DNA from: Kondoa malvinella
Lineage: Eukaryota; Basidiomycota; Agaricostilbomycetes; Agaricostilbales; Kondoaceae
NCBI GenBank assembly: GCA_039545315.1
Contig: BCIM01000004.1
Span: forward strand, 372,001 to 436,000
Direction: 5' to 3'
DNA length: 64,000 nucleotides
Below the pieces are notes generated by a model, which saw nothing but the letters and a program-made list of their open reading frames with translations, was not told where the DNA came from and ran no database searches. Each line of letters starts with the position of its first letter. The first letter of the stretch is position 1. Shown here one piece after another: positions 40,004-51,377 of the stretch. The position numbers and the translations under genes were made by a program.

Positions 40004-43000
40004 ATGCACACTTCGCAGAGGTGCGCTGTCCTTCTAGAATTGATCAACAGCCAACCTGATTAGGCCCATGTCGCAGACAACAAGAGTTATACAACGAATG
40101 CCTCGATTCTGCTCTGACGACCTTTGAATCTCTGCTCTCTTCTCCCAACTCTCGTGCATGGAAGCCTGTCTCTGTCGTCGCCTCAAGCGTCAACACCAAG
40201 TCAAAATCAAAAGACACGAATCAGAATGGCATAGGCGGTCTCTTGTCTGAAGTGTCTATTCACAAGCGCAGCCTCAAAGGCACTGGCGAAGTGCTACGTG
40301 CTTCAGCGGAATTTGCAGTAGGCGACAATGTCCGAATGCAAGATTTCGTTGCGGTGCTTCAGCGACCTGAGACGAGAGCTACTTGGGATCGACTCGTTGA
40401 AGCCAGTCATATACTCGAAATGACCTCTGATGCGTCTACAATGGTGTGCAAGACTGATTTCAAGCTTGGTTGGCCTGCGAGCCCTAGAGATAGCGTAACG
40501 ATATCAAGGCTACTCTCTGATCGCCAGACTGTTATTTTGCTCGCTACTTCACTACCTCGTTATTCCGACGAACCAGCATTCATCAGACCTGCTCCACCTT
40601 TTGTTCGCTCGCAAGTGCATCTGCATGCTTGGTGTATTCAGCTCTTGGAAGGCAAAGCAAGAATCTCTTGTTTTCTCAATTGGAACTTGCGCGGTGCCCT
40701 CCTCTCCCATTCGCCCTCTGAATTAGGACATCTTCTTTCATCCTTCCTGAACTATGTCGCTAGCAAGTCTGAAACTATCCCGCTATTACTAGGATTCGGG
40801 AAAGCTGTCGACGTTTCGAACAATGTATACAAGGCTGCAGAAGAAGTACTCACTGTAGACTACCTCATCACCTATGCAGAAAACGAATCAGAAGAAGAGC
40901 CAAAGAAACAGTCCATTGATGAATTGGCTGCTTGGAAGGAATGGAGGAGGCTAGAAAGGTCCATCGAGATCAGCTTGGATATCAACAGTCATCAAGGATG
41001 GGATGTGCAAGTGACGATTATGCCTCAGGGAAAGGGAGCAGAAGTTGCTTATACAGCCGCGGCGGAAAGATCAGTTCTGGTGGGCGAGAAAGGTCGTACG
41101 GTCTTGCGAATTCAGCACGCCAAGTTACTCGACCCTGAACATTCCGTCAAAGTCCAACTCGTTGTCCGAAGGTTGGTAGGAGGCAAGAGTCTACGCATCA
41201 ACGGCTCAGTCCTCAGTGTCGAAACGGTAGAAGATCGAGATCCCTCTTCAGCGCAAAAGAAACTGCTCGATTCTCCTCCTTTACCAATCAATGAAAGTCT
41301 AATGGAAGTCTCGCCTTCGCAAACGTCAAACTCGTCTGCCGCTTTTTCAAAATCAATCACTAGCAATCATGCAAACACCATCACTACACTCGTCAAACGC
41401 TCGTACACTTATTTTGCTTCTCTATTACAAGAGCCAGAAGCGAAATGGCGACATGTGACTGAACAAAAGGGTGTTTCCGTCTCGCAGCTCAACTCGATCG
41501 ATCCAACTGTGACCATCTACCGAGCCCAAGCGATCTATGTCGGTGTGGGTGTTTGGGATCTGTTTGGCACGATAGTGACGCCTGGCAGTAGGCTAGGCTG
41601 GGACAAAGGCTTGGAGGATATGGTGTTGCTGGATGATCTGAATGAATTGAGTAGTCTGTGGCATACCAGTCAAAAAGCCGTCTGGCCTGCTTGGTGCGTA
41701 TCCCAGTCTTACTGGTGTCAGACCTTGGTTAACCCTGTAAGCACAGGGCAAGAGATTCAGTCACAGTTCGGACGTCCTACAAATCCTCTACTTCGGTCCA
41801 CATCTTTTCCTTCTCGACGGAAGACAAGGAGCTCTTTCCTTGTATTCCAGCTCCAGCACCGAACGTAATTAGAACACAAACGGTCATTCAAGGCTGGTCT
41901 GTTGAAGCGCTCTCACCTACTACAACACAAATCACCCTCATTGAACAGACTGATTCGAAAGGCTGGTCGACGAAAGGCTGGACTTATCAAAGCATGGTCA
42001 ATGCTGTTTCTGGTGTTGGCGATTTGACCATCAAATCTGGTTCTCCGCCTGTTCTTACCCGACTGCTTGGTGCCAAAATTCAGACGTCAAAATACGATCC
42101 GGAAAAAGGCTCGCTGAAGCTAGAATATCAAGCCGTGCCTATTGCTGGGGGAAGTTCGATAGAGTGCGAAGTCAGGTGCGATGTGGATGTTTGGGCCAAC
42201 AGTCTGGATATCGTCACAGATCCGCCTCCGGCACGTATTTCTTGTTTGTCTCGACATCGGCTTGCTTCGGGCGGTGGATGCTGGATCACCATCGAGCATG
42301 AAGGGACGCAAGTGAATGATGATCCAATGCTTGTGTTGGTGCGAAGAGGTCCATCGTCTCGAGCTAAAGGTACCGTCTTTGTCAATGGCGCCAAGATCAA
42401 GGTCGATACCGAAGAGCTGGGATCAGATGAGGTCAAAGTTCTTTCCGCAAAGAAGCGAATGAAGAGCAGTCCGGTGCCGCTGGATCAATGGCCTTCAGTC
42501 AATTCGTCTCGAACGTCGACAAAATCGGACGAAGCAACTATCGAACAGCTCGCAGAAGCTATTGGAAATCCAAGGGATCGGATCACTCCCGCTGTAGCAA
42601 CATCTCCACTTTCACGCCCACCTGCTACACCTGTCTCAGCTATATCTGAAGCCCACCCAATCAAGCAAGATCTGCCCTCAATGTGCTATGCTCTAGAAGC
42701 GCTTTCTAGCTTGCAAACGTTTCACGCAGAACAAGGTCCGGATATCGCCTCACCTGCTCCTGGCTGGACAGCTGTGGCAGAGAAGAGCGGCGGTATAGCT
42801 CGAAAAAAGATCGTCCCGCTCATATCAGAGACTGTACCAGTGTTCAGAGCAGACAAGATTCTGGAAGGCTTGACAGCGGAGCAAGTGATGAGCATTGTCT
42901 CGCACCAAGAATTGAAAGCGCAATGGGACGATCGGATCGAGAGCTATCAAGCGCTGGAGTCGTATGGTTCTGGATGCTCCACCGGCATCATGATCACCAA

Positions 43001-44997
43001 AGCTCCTTTCATCGCCTTTCGCAAACGCATCTTCCACCTTTCCTCTGCAAGTGCTCAATTCCGAGTTCCTTCGGCCTCCGCCTCTTCCAGTACCTCCACC
43101 GTCTACCTGTTTGCTACTGCGTCGTGTCCAAGCCTGAAGCGCTTCGCAACTAGCAAGATCAATGCGCCTGTATATCCGGATGGCGTGCTTTTCTTTGAAG
43201 GCTGGATACTAGAAACAGTCGATCCTTACACTTCAGACACCTATGCTATACCTTCCACTCGCGCTTCTTACTTTTCCTGCATGGACTGGGGCAACGTTCT
43301 GCCATTCTCGGTCGGCGGAGTTGGTAACTTCAACGCACTTCGGCCTCTCGACAACATAGCTCGTCTCGCTCAGCAGTGTGTAATACCTCAACTTACTCAT
43401 CCGACTGCCGCTGTTCAGATAGAAGGGCCGCTGAGTAGTGACGACTCTGATGAATGCGTTTGGTGCCTTGATGGTACTAAAGCAGAAGAGCCGTCATTTG
43501 TCAAAGCGTCGAGTCAAACGGGTTCGGCATATTCACTGACTGTATTGGCGCCCAAGCTCGTCATATCTTCCTTCCCATCCATATCTCGCACAGCTACTTC
43601 TCCGCCTGCATCTAGACGCCTGCCTACACTTTTACGAGCCTCTACAACACAACCAGCATTACCGAAACTTACTACCTCCGGCGGTAACGAACTACACGGT
43701 CTGCGTCACGAAACCAGCACATCTTCTTTGCGAACACTGTCTCGCTCTTCTGCGCCTCCAACGAGGTCAACTCAGCATACACCTTCAAGTTCTCTTTCTC
43801 AACTCAGCTTGCCTTATCCGGACTATCTTCTAGCCGAGATTGTGGTCAGCTACGAAGACTACAAACAAGGCTATGCCGTCACTACAGAGATGCGTGCAAC
43901 CGACGCAGAAGCTGAAGGTGGTCAAGTTGCTTTCGACATTACCTCTTCACCGACAGTTTTCCCCGTTCGCATGAGCGTTCACGAGCTACGAGCAACCACC
44001 CTGTCTTCCATGACCGCTTCGTCTCACCAGAAGCGACAACATCTTTTACGCTTCACTCTTCCTACGGCGCAATTTACGAACCCTCTGACTGATCCATTAC
44101 GAGATGGCTTCAGACCAACCTATCCAGCTTGGTATCAGCAATTGACTTCATCTTCTTGCTTGTTGAGTGTCAAGATAGAGCAGATAGCAGACACGGGATC
44201 GGCTAGGCGCATACTGCTGAATGGCACAGAAGTAGTGCCTCAAACAGTGCAACAGAGCAAAGCTGTGCTCGATGCACGAGAGGAGGATGATTGGAGTCTT
44301 TGTCTGCCTAGGCTCAGCAGGTGCGTCATCACTTTCGCCCACGAAAAGCAAACTGACACGGTCGCTAGGGTTCCTCGAAGAATTCGACGAACAGACGATA
44401 AGAATGCTCCTGTACCACTGCTACCGACTCTTCTGCAGACACCAAACTCTGTAGCTAGTCGTTTCCTGCCGACCCCTCCTCCGATAGCACTGGACGAAGG
44501 CAAGCAATCGCCTGTTCCAGCTAGTCCAGCATTATCAGCAATTGAGCTCGCGGCTGAAGGAACGAAACGATCTGTGTCTGGCAATGGTATAATCGGACCA
44601 GGCGAGAAAGAAGTGAGTAGCTCTGTTGTGTCTTCCAGGTACATTTCTCACAGATCAGCAGACCGCAACGGGCTTGACGACAGTGCTCAATACCTACCCA
44701 ATCTCACTCGCAACTAACGCCTTTACGTCGACATCCACTTCAACAAATTCCCGCGCCTACTCACTGAATGCCCTTATCCTCGTAGCGCTTGTCGCGTTCT
44801 TGCTCGGCTCTTTCCTTCGATCCTTACTCACACCGGCCGATTTCATCCTCTACCCACGATCCACGGAAGTTGACCTACCTCTGTTGCGCGCATTGGATCC
44901 TGAGCGAAGATGGAAAGAAGCTCGAAGGATCTTAGAGTTTCGGTTACCTTTTATTTGGGAGAGGGATATCATGTTGGCTGTTGTTAAGAAGAGGTGA
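40004..44997 (+). CDS. giant three-module START-like protein with C-terminal membrane anchor
   Basis: The first exon is 17 nt (40004-40020, MHTSQR) and joins to QQELYNECLDSALTTFESLL. About 1,600 residues. Module 1 (about residues 30-260): START-like features FVAVLQRPETRATWDRLVEA, KLGWPASPRDSVTISRL. Module 2: SYTYFASLLQEPEAKWRH, AIYVGVGVWDLFGTIVTPGS, then across an intron VWPAWARDSVTVRTS. Module 3: GWTAVAEKSGGIARKKIVPL, LTAEQVMSIVSHQELKAQWD, DRIESYQALESYGSGCSTGI. Each is followed by a beta-rich segment (for example DVQVTIMPQGKGAEVAYTAA; SSIECEVRCDVDVWA; YLLAEIVVSYEDYKQGYAVT). A final 46-nt intron leads to a single membrane span (AYSLNALILVALVAFLLGSF) about 80 residues before the stop at 44997. 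START folds bind lipids; a tethered lipid-transfer role is an inference. Confidence 0.75.
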
Positions 44998-45128
44998 ATC
45001 TTGTTGATAGTATGACTGTCTTATAGCTATGCCAATCTGCCTTGTTGCGCAGTGTTGCTGTATATTCTGTATAAATCGCTGGCCGCTCGGGGTTAGAGAG
45101 CAACGACGAAATTACAAAGGCAGATGGA

Positions 45129-45704
45129 ATGAGGTACGCGTGACCTTCTCTGAGAGCTAGCTGGGTCAGTTATTGATCGTTGAACTACACAGTTACTTTG
45201 GCGCGAAAGCAGGCAAGGATGCTGTAAGTCGGGCGCTGGGCGAATCTCAAGCAACTTTCCTCATGTCTGCTTTTGGATTGTGTTTGAAAGGCCTCGAGGA
45301 GTGCAGCGCATGATATGGAAGCGCAGAATGATGGCGAGATGGAAGACTTGCACAAGAAGATTCGGTCAATTCGACAGGTAGGTCCTTTCCACCGATACTC
45401 TGAAAGGACGGTTGGTGTTGATGAGAAGCTTGCAGGTCACTTCAGATATTTATAACGACTCTCAAGGTCAGAACAGGATGCTCGATACTACGGTGAGCTT
45501 TGGGCGAGGTGATGCGACATCCGCAGTGTCGCTGATTCTTTACCATGTTCACAGGACTCTGCATTTGACTCTTTCAAGAGCACACTATCAAACACACGCA
45601 ATAGACTGGATTCAATTGCGCCGAAAGGATCTCAATCTCGTTTGATGCTCTATGTCGTAGCTGGTATTTTCCTGCTTTACCTCTTGTGGCATTTCCTATT
45701 GTAA
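45129..45704 (+). CDS. BET1: Bet1/Sft1-like SNARE
   Basis: Tail-anchored SNARE of ER-Golgi/Golgi traffic. The coding start is in a 5-nt exon (45129-45133, ATGAG) and the spliced protein begins MSYFGAKAGKDAASRSAHDM. The SNARE helix runs EMEDLHKKIRSIRQVTSDIY, then NDSQGQNRMLDTTDSAFDSF with the central layer Gln at SQGQNRMLD (Qc-type), KSTLSNTRNRLDSI, and the C-terminal membrane anchor LMLYVVAGIFLLYLLWHFLL, stop TAA at 45702-45704. About 110 residues, as expected. Choice between Bet1 and Sft1 is open; the overall length and lack of a long N-terminus fit either. Four introns with canonical ends. Confidence 0.85.
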
Positions 45705-45864
45705 TGTATCAAGTACTGTATAATGGACTCTTGCATATCCCACACTCGCAGCTATCTCGCATTGTTTAAGCGAATTCATGCCTTGAGCTCGACCAACCGA
45801 CGTCTTCTGTTCTTTTGTTTGTTTGATAGGGAGAGAGATAGAGAACGTGCTTCCACTGTAAACG

Positions 45865-47482
45865 ATGCCCACGTCCAAGCACCAACAGCCAACGCTGTCT
45901 ACAAACTTGTCTTCGATGATTGCACAAGAGTGGGCCGCTAAAGGCAAAGACGTGTTGCATCCATCAGACAAGCAGCAGCCTGAAGAGTCTTCGAAAGCGG
46001 ACATAGCTGCCATCAAGAAAACAACAGAGGAGGAGGAGGAACAGCTGCCCTTTGATTCTCCCGCTTCACCACCTCAAGCTCCAAAAGCGGATGACAGCAA
46101 CAACAATGTACCATTTCTTTCTCAAAGATCCTATTCGACGCCTACCTCGCCTGTGCATGAAGACGGCCTACATCTACCAGCTCATCATGCAACGGGCGGT
46201 CCACCTTTACGTGGTGTGCTCAAACATCGTGCCAAGCAAGATGCACCGAAAGATCAAAGTCGAACCATTTCTGCTTCTACCGATTCATCTACCTCATCTA
46301 CTCAAGCTAAACCATCATTACAATTAATTCCTCCATCAAGACAGAACTCATCCGCTGAAATCCCGCCTACAACTCGTCAAAGCTCTTCGTCCAATTCCAT
46401 ACCCACGCTCAACAGCACAGCAGAAGATGATGATGACGATACAAGAACGATTCGTAAAATCCGTAGAAGGGAAAGCGAGCCCAAAAAGATGCATAAAGGC
46501 GTACCCATGTCTAGAACAAGTACTGGTTCAGTTTTGCCTGGTTATAAAAGGGGAGTTGCTTTTGATACGTTTGAAGCGGCGGATGATTTACGTACGGGTG
46601 GTGGAACGGGTGTGGATTATTCTTTTACGCTTAAAGTGAGAAGCGATGGTTATAAGCGGACTAGGGTGTCGAGGGAATACCTGGCTGCTACTGATGTTCG
46701 TTGTCGTCTTTTTCCTGTTACTATGCTGATCTTTGTGTTCAGCTCAATGAGTATTCAGTTCATGCTCTGAATTGGGGATTGAGTAATCTAATAGACGATG
46801 GGGACGAGATTGTCGTTCTACGAGTGATTGAACCAGGCACTCCAGCTCATGCGCAATGGATGTCTTCACCTGAAGAAGCGAAAGAAGAAGCTCAACATGT
46901 TTTGGATGAAATCATGGCGAAAAACAGCGAAGATATTCGGATTTCCATCATTGTGGAATTTGTCATTGGCAAAGTTCAAGAGACGATACATCGGATGATC
47001 AAAGTCTATGGTCCGGATGCATTGTTGGTCGGTACAAAGGGCCGATCGGACTCGCTGTTAAGGACAGCTTTCATCGGAAGCACGTCAAAGTGAGGCGTAT
47101 AAATTTTGCACCTGGGCTTCATCTGATCTTGACGTGTTGTTCTAGGTACTGTCTATCAACCTCACCTGTCCCAGTAATTGTAGTTCGACCAGAACGCAAA
47201 GTCCGAAAATCAGTCGAAGCACGTCGCGCTCGTTCATCCTACCACAACCTAGTCCACACCAGCAACAGTTTACCAGATTCCAGACTCAGCGTCAGTTCCA
47301 GTTCGAGGGAAACCGTTAACTCACCAGATGTCAAATCTCCGCCCGTTTCTTCTAGCAGCATGATTTCTCAAACGGCTTCGATGAAGCTTGATATGGCTAC
47401 TTTGACCAAGTTTGGGACTTTTGGTTTGCTCAAACCTACATCCAGCAAGAAATTCAAGAGATTCGAAACGGCTCCTTCGTAG
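45865..47482 (+). CDS. universal stress protein (UspA)-domain protein with disordered N-terminus
   Basis: Start at 45865 (MPTSKHQQPTLSTNLSSMIA). The first about 270 residues are Ser/Thr/Pro-rich and disordered, with an acidic run (EDDDDDTRTIRKIRRRESEP). The nucleotide-binding-like Usp domain follows after PGYKRGVAFDTFEAADDLRT: SVHALNWGLSNLIDDGDEIV, VLRVIEPGTPAHAQW, RISIIVEFVIGKVQETIHRM, YGPDALLVGTKGRSDSLLRT and, after an intron, YCLSTSPVPVIVVRPE. The ATP-type motif G-2x-G-9x-G-(S/T) is nearly matched by VGTKGRSDSLLRTAFIGS. The C-terminal tail is again Ser-rich. Stop TAG at 47480-47482. Such long Usp proteins are common in fungi; role unknown, perhaps stress signalling. Confidence 0.85.
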
Positions 47483-48324
47483 GGAAGAATCGCGTTGGAG
47501 GTAAAATGAGATGTGCATAGGAAGAATTGTATTCAACAATGGTATGATACTGTACTGCTCGTGTGCGGGAAAGAAGACCGCTTCCTCTCTTTTCTGTAAG
47601 TGAAACCGGCAAGATGGTACGACTTCTAATTCTATGTACAGTTTTCTCGTTGTTTTGGCTGCTTGTCTGCGGAAATCCACTGCTGCAGAATTTCGCCTCC
47701 CGCGTTCTACTTTAAGGCAAATCTGGCGCACAGCTTCGTCTCTCGCTTCCTTTGTGTTCTCTTCTGTCTTACTCGGCGCTTGATCTCTTCATCATGTCCT
47801 TGATGCATCGCGCAATCTTTACTCTGTCCTTTCTAGACAATATTGACGGATGCAAGTCTATTCAAGTCAAACCGATTGGCCGCGATTAGTTGAGAGTGTC
47901 TAGACCGCCGGCGTAGAACATGTCATGAAGTCTATATATTAAGTGCCAGTCTCTCACTGAACCGTAACAGCGCAGTCTCTGTTGCCTTCTCTGATGCAAT
48001 CCTTACAACAGGCAATGAACAACGCTCCACTTGTCTTCGCAAAAGTGTCTGACAATGGGTACTGGTACGTTGATTGATTTCTTCACTTTGATATCTGGTA
48101 TCAGGTCCTGATCTATACTTACTGACAGAACGAAGATGATAACAAGCGACAGTAGCGGGATTGGCTTAGCCTGATGTTGGATGAGGTGTTTGCAACGCGA
48201 TAATTGTCTGTAAGCAGACACAAGCTGCCCAACAATATGCCTCCCTGCTTTCTGCACCGCATGCGTGAACCCGACCATAAATCGGTCGATCCCTTATCGC
48301 GTGACTTGTTTTTGTCCAGCAGCG
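47483..48324. other. intergenic region
   Basis: About 840 bp. Open frames on both strands here are short and show no domain. Includes the 3' region of the Usp gene and the presumed promoter/leader (possibly with a leader intron) of the acyltransferase. Confidence 0.4.
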
Positions 48325-49666
48325 ATGGTGTCCTCAGTCTTAGCGCAGCTCAATGGGCAGAAACGACCTCCATTGACTATCTTGGGCGTTGCCAGGCTGT
48401 TCTTTTACATCCTCGTCGTCTTCGGCTATGGCTTGATCGCGAATCTCGTTTTCTTGCTCTCTGCTTTGGTCTTGCCTTTCAATGCTGGTCTGGCATACGA
48501 AGTGAATTCCAAAGTAGCGTACGTCCTTCCCGTACAGACGTTGGGTCGAGCTGACAGGAATGCTAGATTTTGGCTTTGGACTTACATGCAATACGTCTTT
48601 GAAGATCTGCATGGAGGCAAGATAGTGTTTTCTGGCGACGAGCTGCCTATGAATGAGAGCGCCATTGCTATCAGTAAGCTGTGTTGGCTTCCCTCTGATA
48701 GGTTGTGCTGATTGAGAATGCATCAGGTAATCACGTTTCGTAGGTCGCGTTTGGCGTTGCCCTTTCAGCCTACTAATGAGCGAGCAATGATCTACAGATA
48801 TAGCGACTACTACTTTATCGTTCGTTCATCACCTTATTTGTGAGGCGAATCGCTGATTTGGCGGATCGGAACAGCAAGCAGCAGCAAAACGTCACGGCAT
48901 GCTACCCTACCAACGCTACTTCTGCAAGAAAGAACTAGAATACATGTTACCCGTCTTTGGTCTTTCGCTTCGGGTGAGCTCTACCTTCCTCGCGCGGAAC
49001 AAAGCTCACCCGCTACCAGTTAATGGGCATGATCATGGTCAAACGAGATTGGGCTTCAGATTCCAAAGCTGCAGATGAAGCTTTCCGGAGGGTCAAAGAG
49101 AATAACAGCCCACTTTGGCTCGTCAGCTATCTCGAAGGGACGAGGGTGTCGGATAAGAAAATAGCAGAGGTGAGGCTTAGGCACAGATAGGGGTCATGTG
49201 TGCTGATCTAGTGCACAGAGTCAAGCCTTTGCAAAGAAGAGGGATCTACCAATACTCAAGAATCTATTGCTACCGAGAACAAGAGGTTTCGTAGCTTCAG
49301 TAAAAGGTAAGTCATGCGAGACCTTTGGACACTACGTCTGGATTGATTTGGCATCCGTTCGCAGCACTCCGAGGCAGCCATGTCAAGCACGTCTACGATT
49401 TCACACTAGCCTACACAGGACCCAACGGGCGATTCCAAGATTCGTCCGACCTAGCTGCCATTCATTCGTGTACAGATGTGTCGAAATACTATAGCTATCG
49501 CTGTCACATCCGCCGGTGAGTGTTGTCTAGTCCGTCTGAATGCAGCTAACGTGGTAGTAGATATGCGATAGCGGACTTGCCGACGGATGATAAAAAGTTA
49601 GCCAAGTGGGTCGAGGGAGTGTGGGCTGAAAAGGATGCGATTTTACAAGGGTTTAGGGATGCTTGA
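48325..49666 (+). CDS. LPLAT-family acyltransferase (LCLAT1/AGPAT3-5-like)
   Basis: Membrane acyltransferase acting on lysophospholipids or lysocardiolipin. Start at 48325 (MVSSVLAQLNGQKRPPLTIL). A membrane region follows (LFFYILVVFGYGLIANLVFL). The catalytic block I HX4D is split by introns: AIAISNHVSYSDYYFIVRSS. Then LAKRHGMLPYQRYFCKKELE, YMLPVFGLSLRLMGMIMVKR, block III in LWLVSYLEGTR, then LPILKNLLLPRTRGFVASVK, and the conserved tail element HVKHVYDFTLAYTGP that is typical of the LCLAT1/AGPAT3-5 branch. C-terminus WVEGVWAEKDAILQGFRDA, stop TGA 49664-49666. About 350 residues. The branch is recognisable; the acceptor lipid is not. Confidence 0.87.
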
Positions 49667-50404
49667 GGGCATCGTTGCGGGCAAGGCGAAAGTGAATTAT
49701 GTGAAGCAATGATGGTTTAAAGGACTGTGACAATATGGCGCAAATGCTGAGCAGGCGGCAAGGACAGGCACATATCTAAGGGAATACGAGGGCACGAGAA
49801 CTGAAAACAGCCTCCAACAGACAAAAGACCATCTCCTTCGGAGGTGAAAATGTAAGGACGGTGAACGAATCAGACAGAGATTGATGCTCGCGACTGGAAG
49901 CTTGCGCGAAGTAAAGTGCGCGAAGTGAAAGCAATTCAAAGACATCAAGCACCACAATCAGAGAATGGGAACCACGCAATGCATTACAAGAGAGCAATGC
50001 TTTTCCATCAGGTACTACAACGACAAACAGCTACCAACCTATTAAAAAAAGCTTTACATCGCATCAGCTTCTAGTTCAAACAAAGACGAAATGAATGAAA
50101 GAAAGGGTTAAGAATAAGCTCAGAGTGGTGTTGACGAGATTCGTTTATGCATTGCCGTGCTCCTTTTTCAAGGGAGACGACTTATATAATGTAGATAATG
50201 TATAGAAAATTTGGATCATCTCGGTTGGATAGTGATTGAAAGGTCGAGACGCAGGACTAGGAGACTCACATTCATAGCTTGAGGGCATGACAGGCTGATG
50301 TCTTTAGGAGTAGCTGTGGTGCGAAAGCAAGGGGGAATTTTTCGGTCGCAGGCATTGCAAGCGTCCCCAGGATGTCTAACAGCATGAAAGGGACAGGAAA
50401 ACAG
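49667..50404. other. intergenic region between convergent genes
   Basis: About 740 bp between the acyltransferase and COQ9 stops. AT-rich stretches around 50040-50220 fit 3' untranslated regions. No gene seen. Confidence 0.4.
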
Positions 50405-51308
50405 CTAGCTGAAGCGTGCATTATACAATCCTCGCAGACTCTTGAAGAAATAGCTCCCAAACAGGGTCGACTCATTGACGATCCCTTTTGCTTGTTCTCT
50501 TCTGTCTAATAGATGATTCGCGAATTGCCGAGTTTGTGAGAGTTCAGGTGAAGGGTCTTCTAGTTGGTATATCTCTGTATTGACATATGTAAGGGTTAAG
50601 AACGATGGATAAAGATGACGGACCGGCCATAGAATAAATCGCTGCTAGCGGTCCGCGAAGGGAATACCATTCCTCCTGCTCGTACATTAGACGCCGGACG
50701 TGTAGCAAGAAGAGGAAAAGAGCGAACCCCTTGAGCTGTAGGATAAGCAGCATGGCTTATATCACCTGCTACGTTCCCTGCATGCTGAAAGAACGGTACT
50801 GGATTCGGTAACGGCAGCATTGAAGGCCGAAGTAAAAGCGGTATAGCACTCTTCAGAGCAGGCAGATGCTGTTCATTCAGAAACAAGCGGTAATGTATGC
50901 CTTCTCGTAGTACATTGGCGTCTGTGAGATCGCTGCTTGACAGGTACTTCTGCAATTCGAGTCGTTGTTCTGTTAGCCAGTATTGTAGGAGAGCTTTACC
51001 GGGTCCTGTTGATGGAGATGCGGCCGACGAAAACAGACGGGAAGATAGATTGGGTGAAGTAGGGAAGAGAGCTTCCATGGCGTGCAAAGGTATTGAAGGG
51101 TTGCCAGCTATGACACTGGCTAATGTAAAGCCTGTGTCGGCGATATGTGGAAGAGCGGCCTTCAGTATTGCATCAGGGTTCGGCTGACTGCTTGTGCTGA
51201 CAAGTCTGGCGAAAGTCGATCAGCGAGATATTTGAGGGTTTTCGCATGGCGCTATACATACCTCCGTGTACAGAGTGTCTTTCCAGCTGTCCTCTGCATC
51301 CTTTGCAT
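50405..51308 (-). CDS. COQ9: ubiquinone biosynthesis protein COQ9
   Basis: Lipid-binding partner of the Coq7 hydroxylase in the mitochondrial ubiquinone synthome. Spliced from 51308: MQRMQRTAGKTLCTRRLVST, an Arg-rich presequence without acids, as for matrix import; then PDAILKAALPHIADTGFTLA, the COQ9 start motif (aL..ip..GFT..a). Middle: KALLQYWLTEQRLELQKYLS, VLREGIHYRLFLNEQHLPAL, KSAIPLLLRPSMLPLP. The signature C-terminal helix reads EEWYSLRGPLAAIYSMAEDP (family WYxxRxxLaxiYxxxE), then SQTRQFANHLLDRREQAKG, and ends LRGLYNARFS, stop at 50405-50407. Three introns. The start codon is only 69 bp from that of the divergent MBP1-like gene. Confidence 0.88.
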
Positions 51309-51377
51309 GGCCTGACTCAAGAGACGCGTATATGAGGTGACTATGGTTTTGCAAAGAACGGCCAAGTATTTCTAGCA
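51309..51377. promoter_or_regulatory. 69-bp divergent intergene, COQ9 / MBP1-like
   Basis: Only 69 bp separate two divergent start codons, so the 5' leaders and probably the promoters overlap the coding region of the other gene. No clear TATA box or known site is visible in it. Confidence 0.6.
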
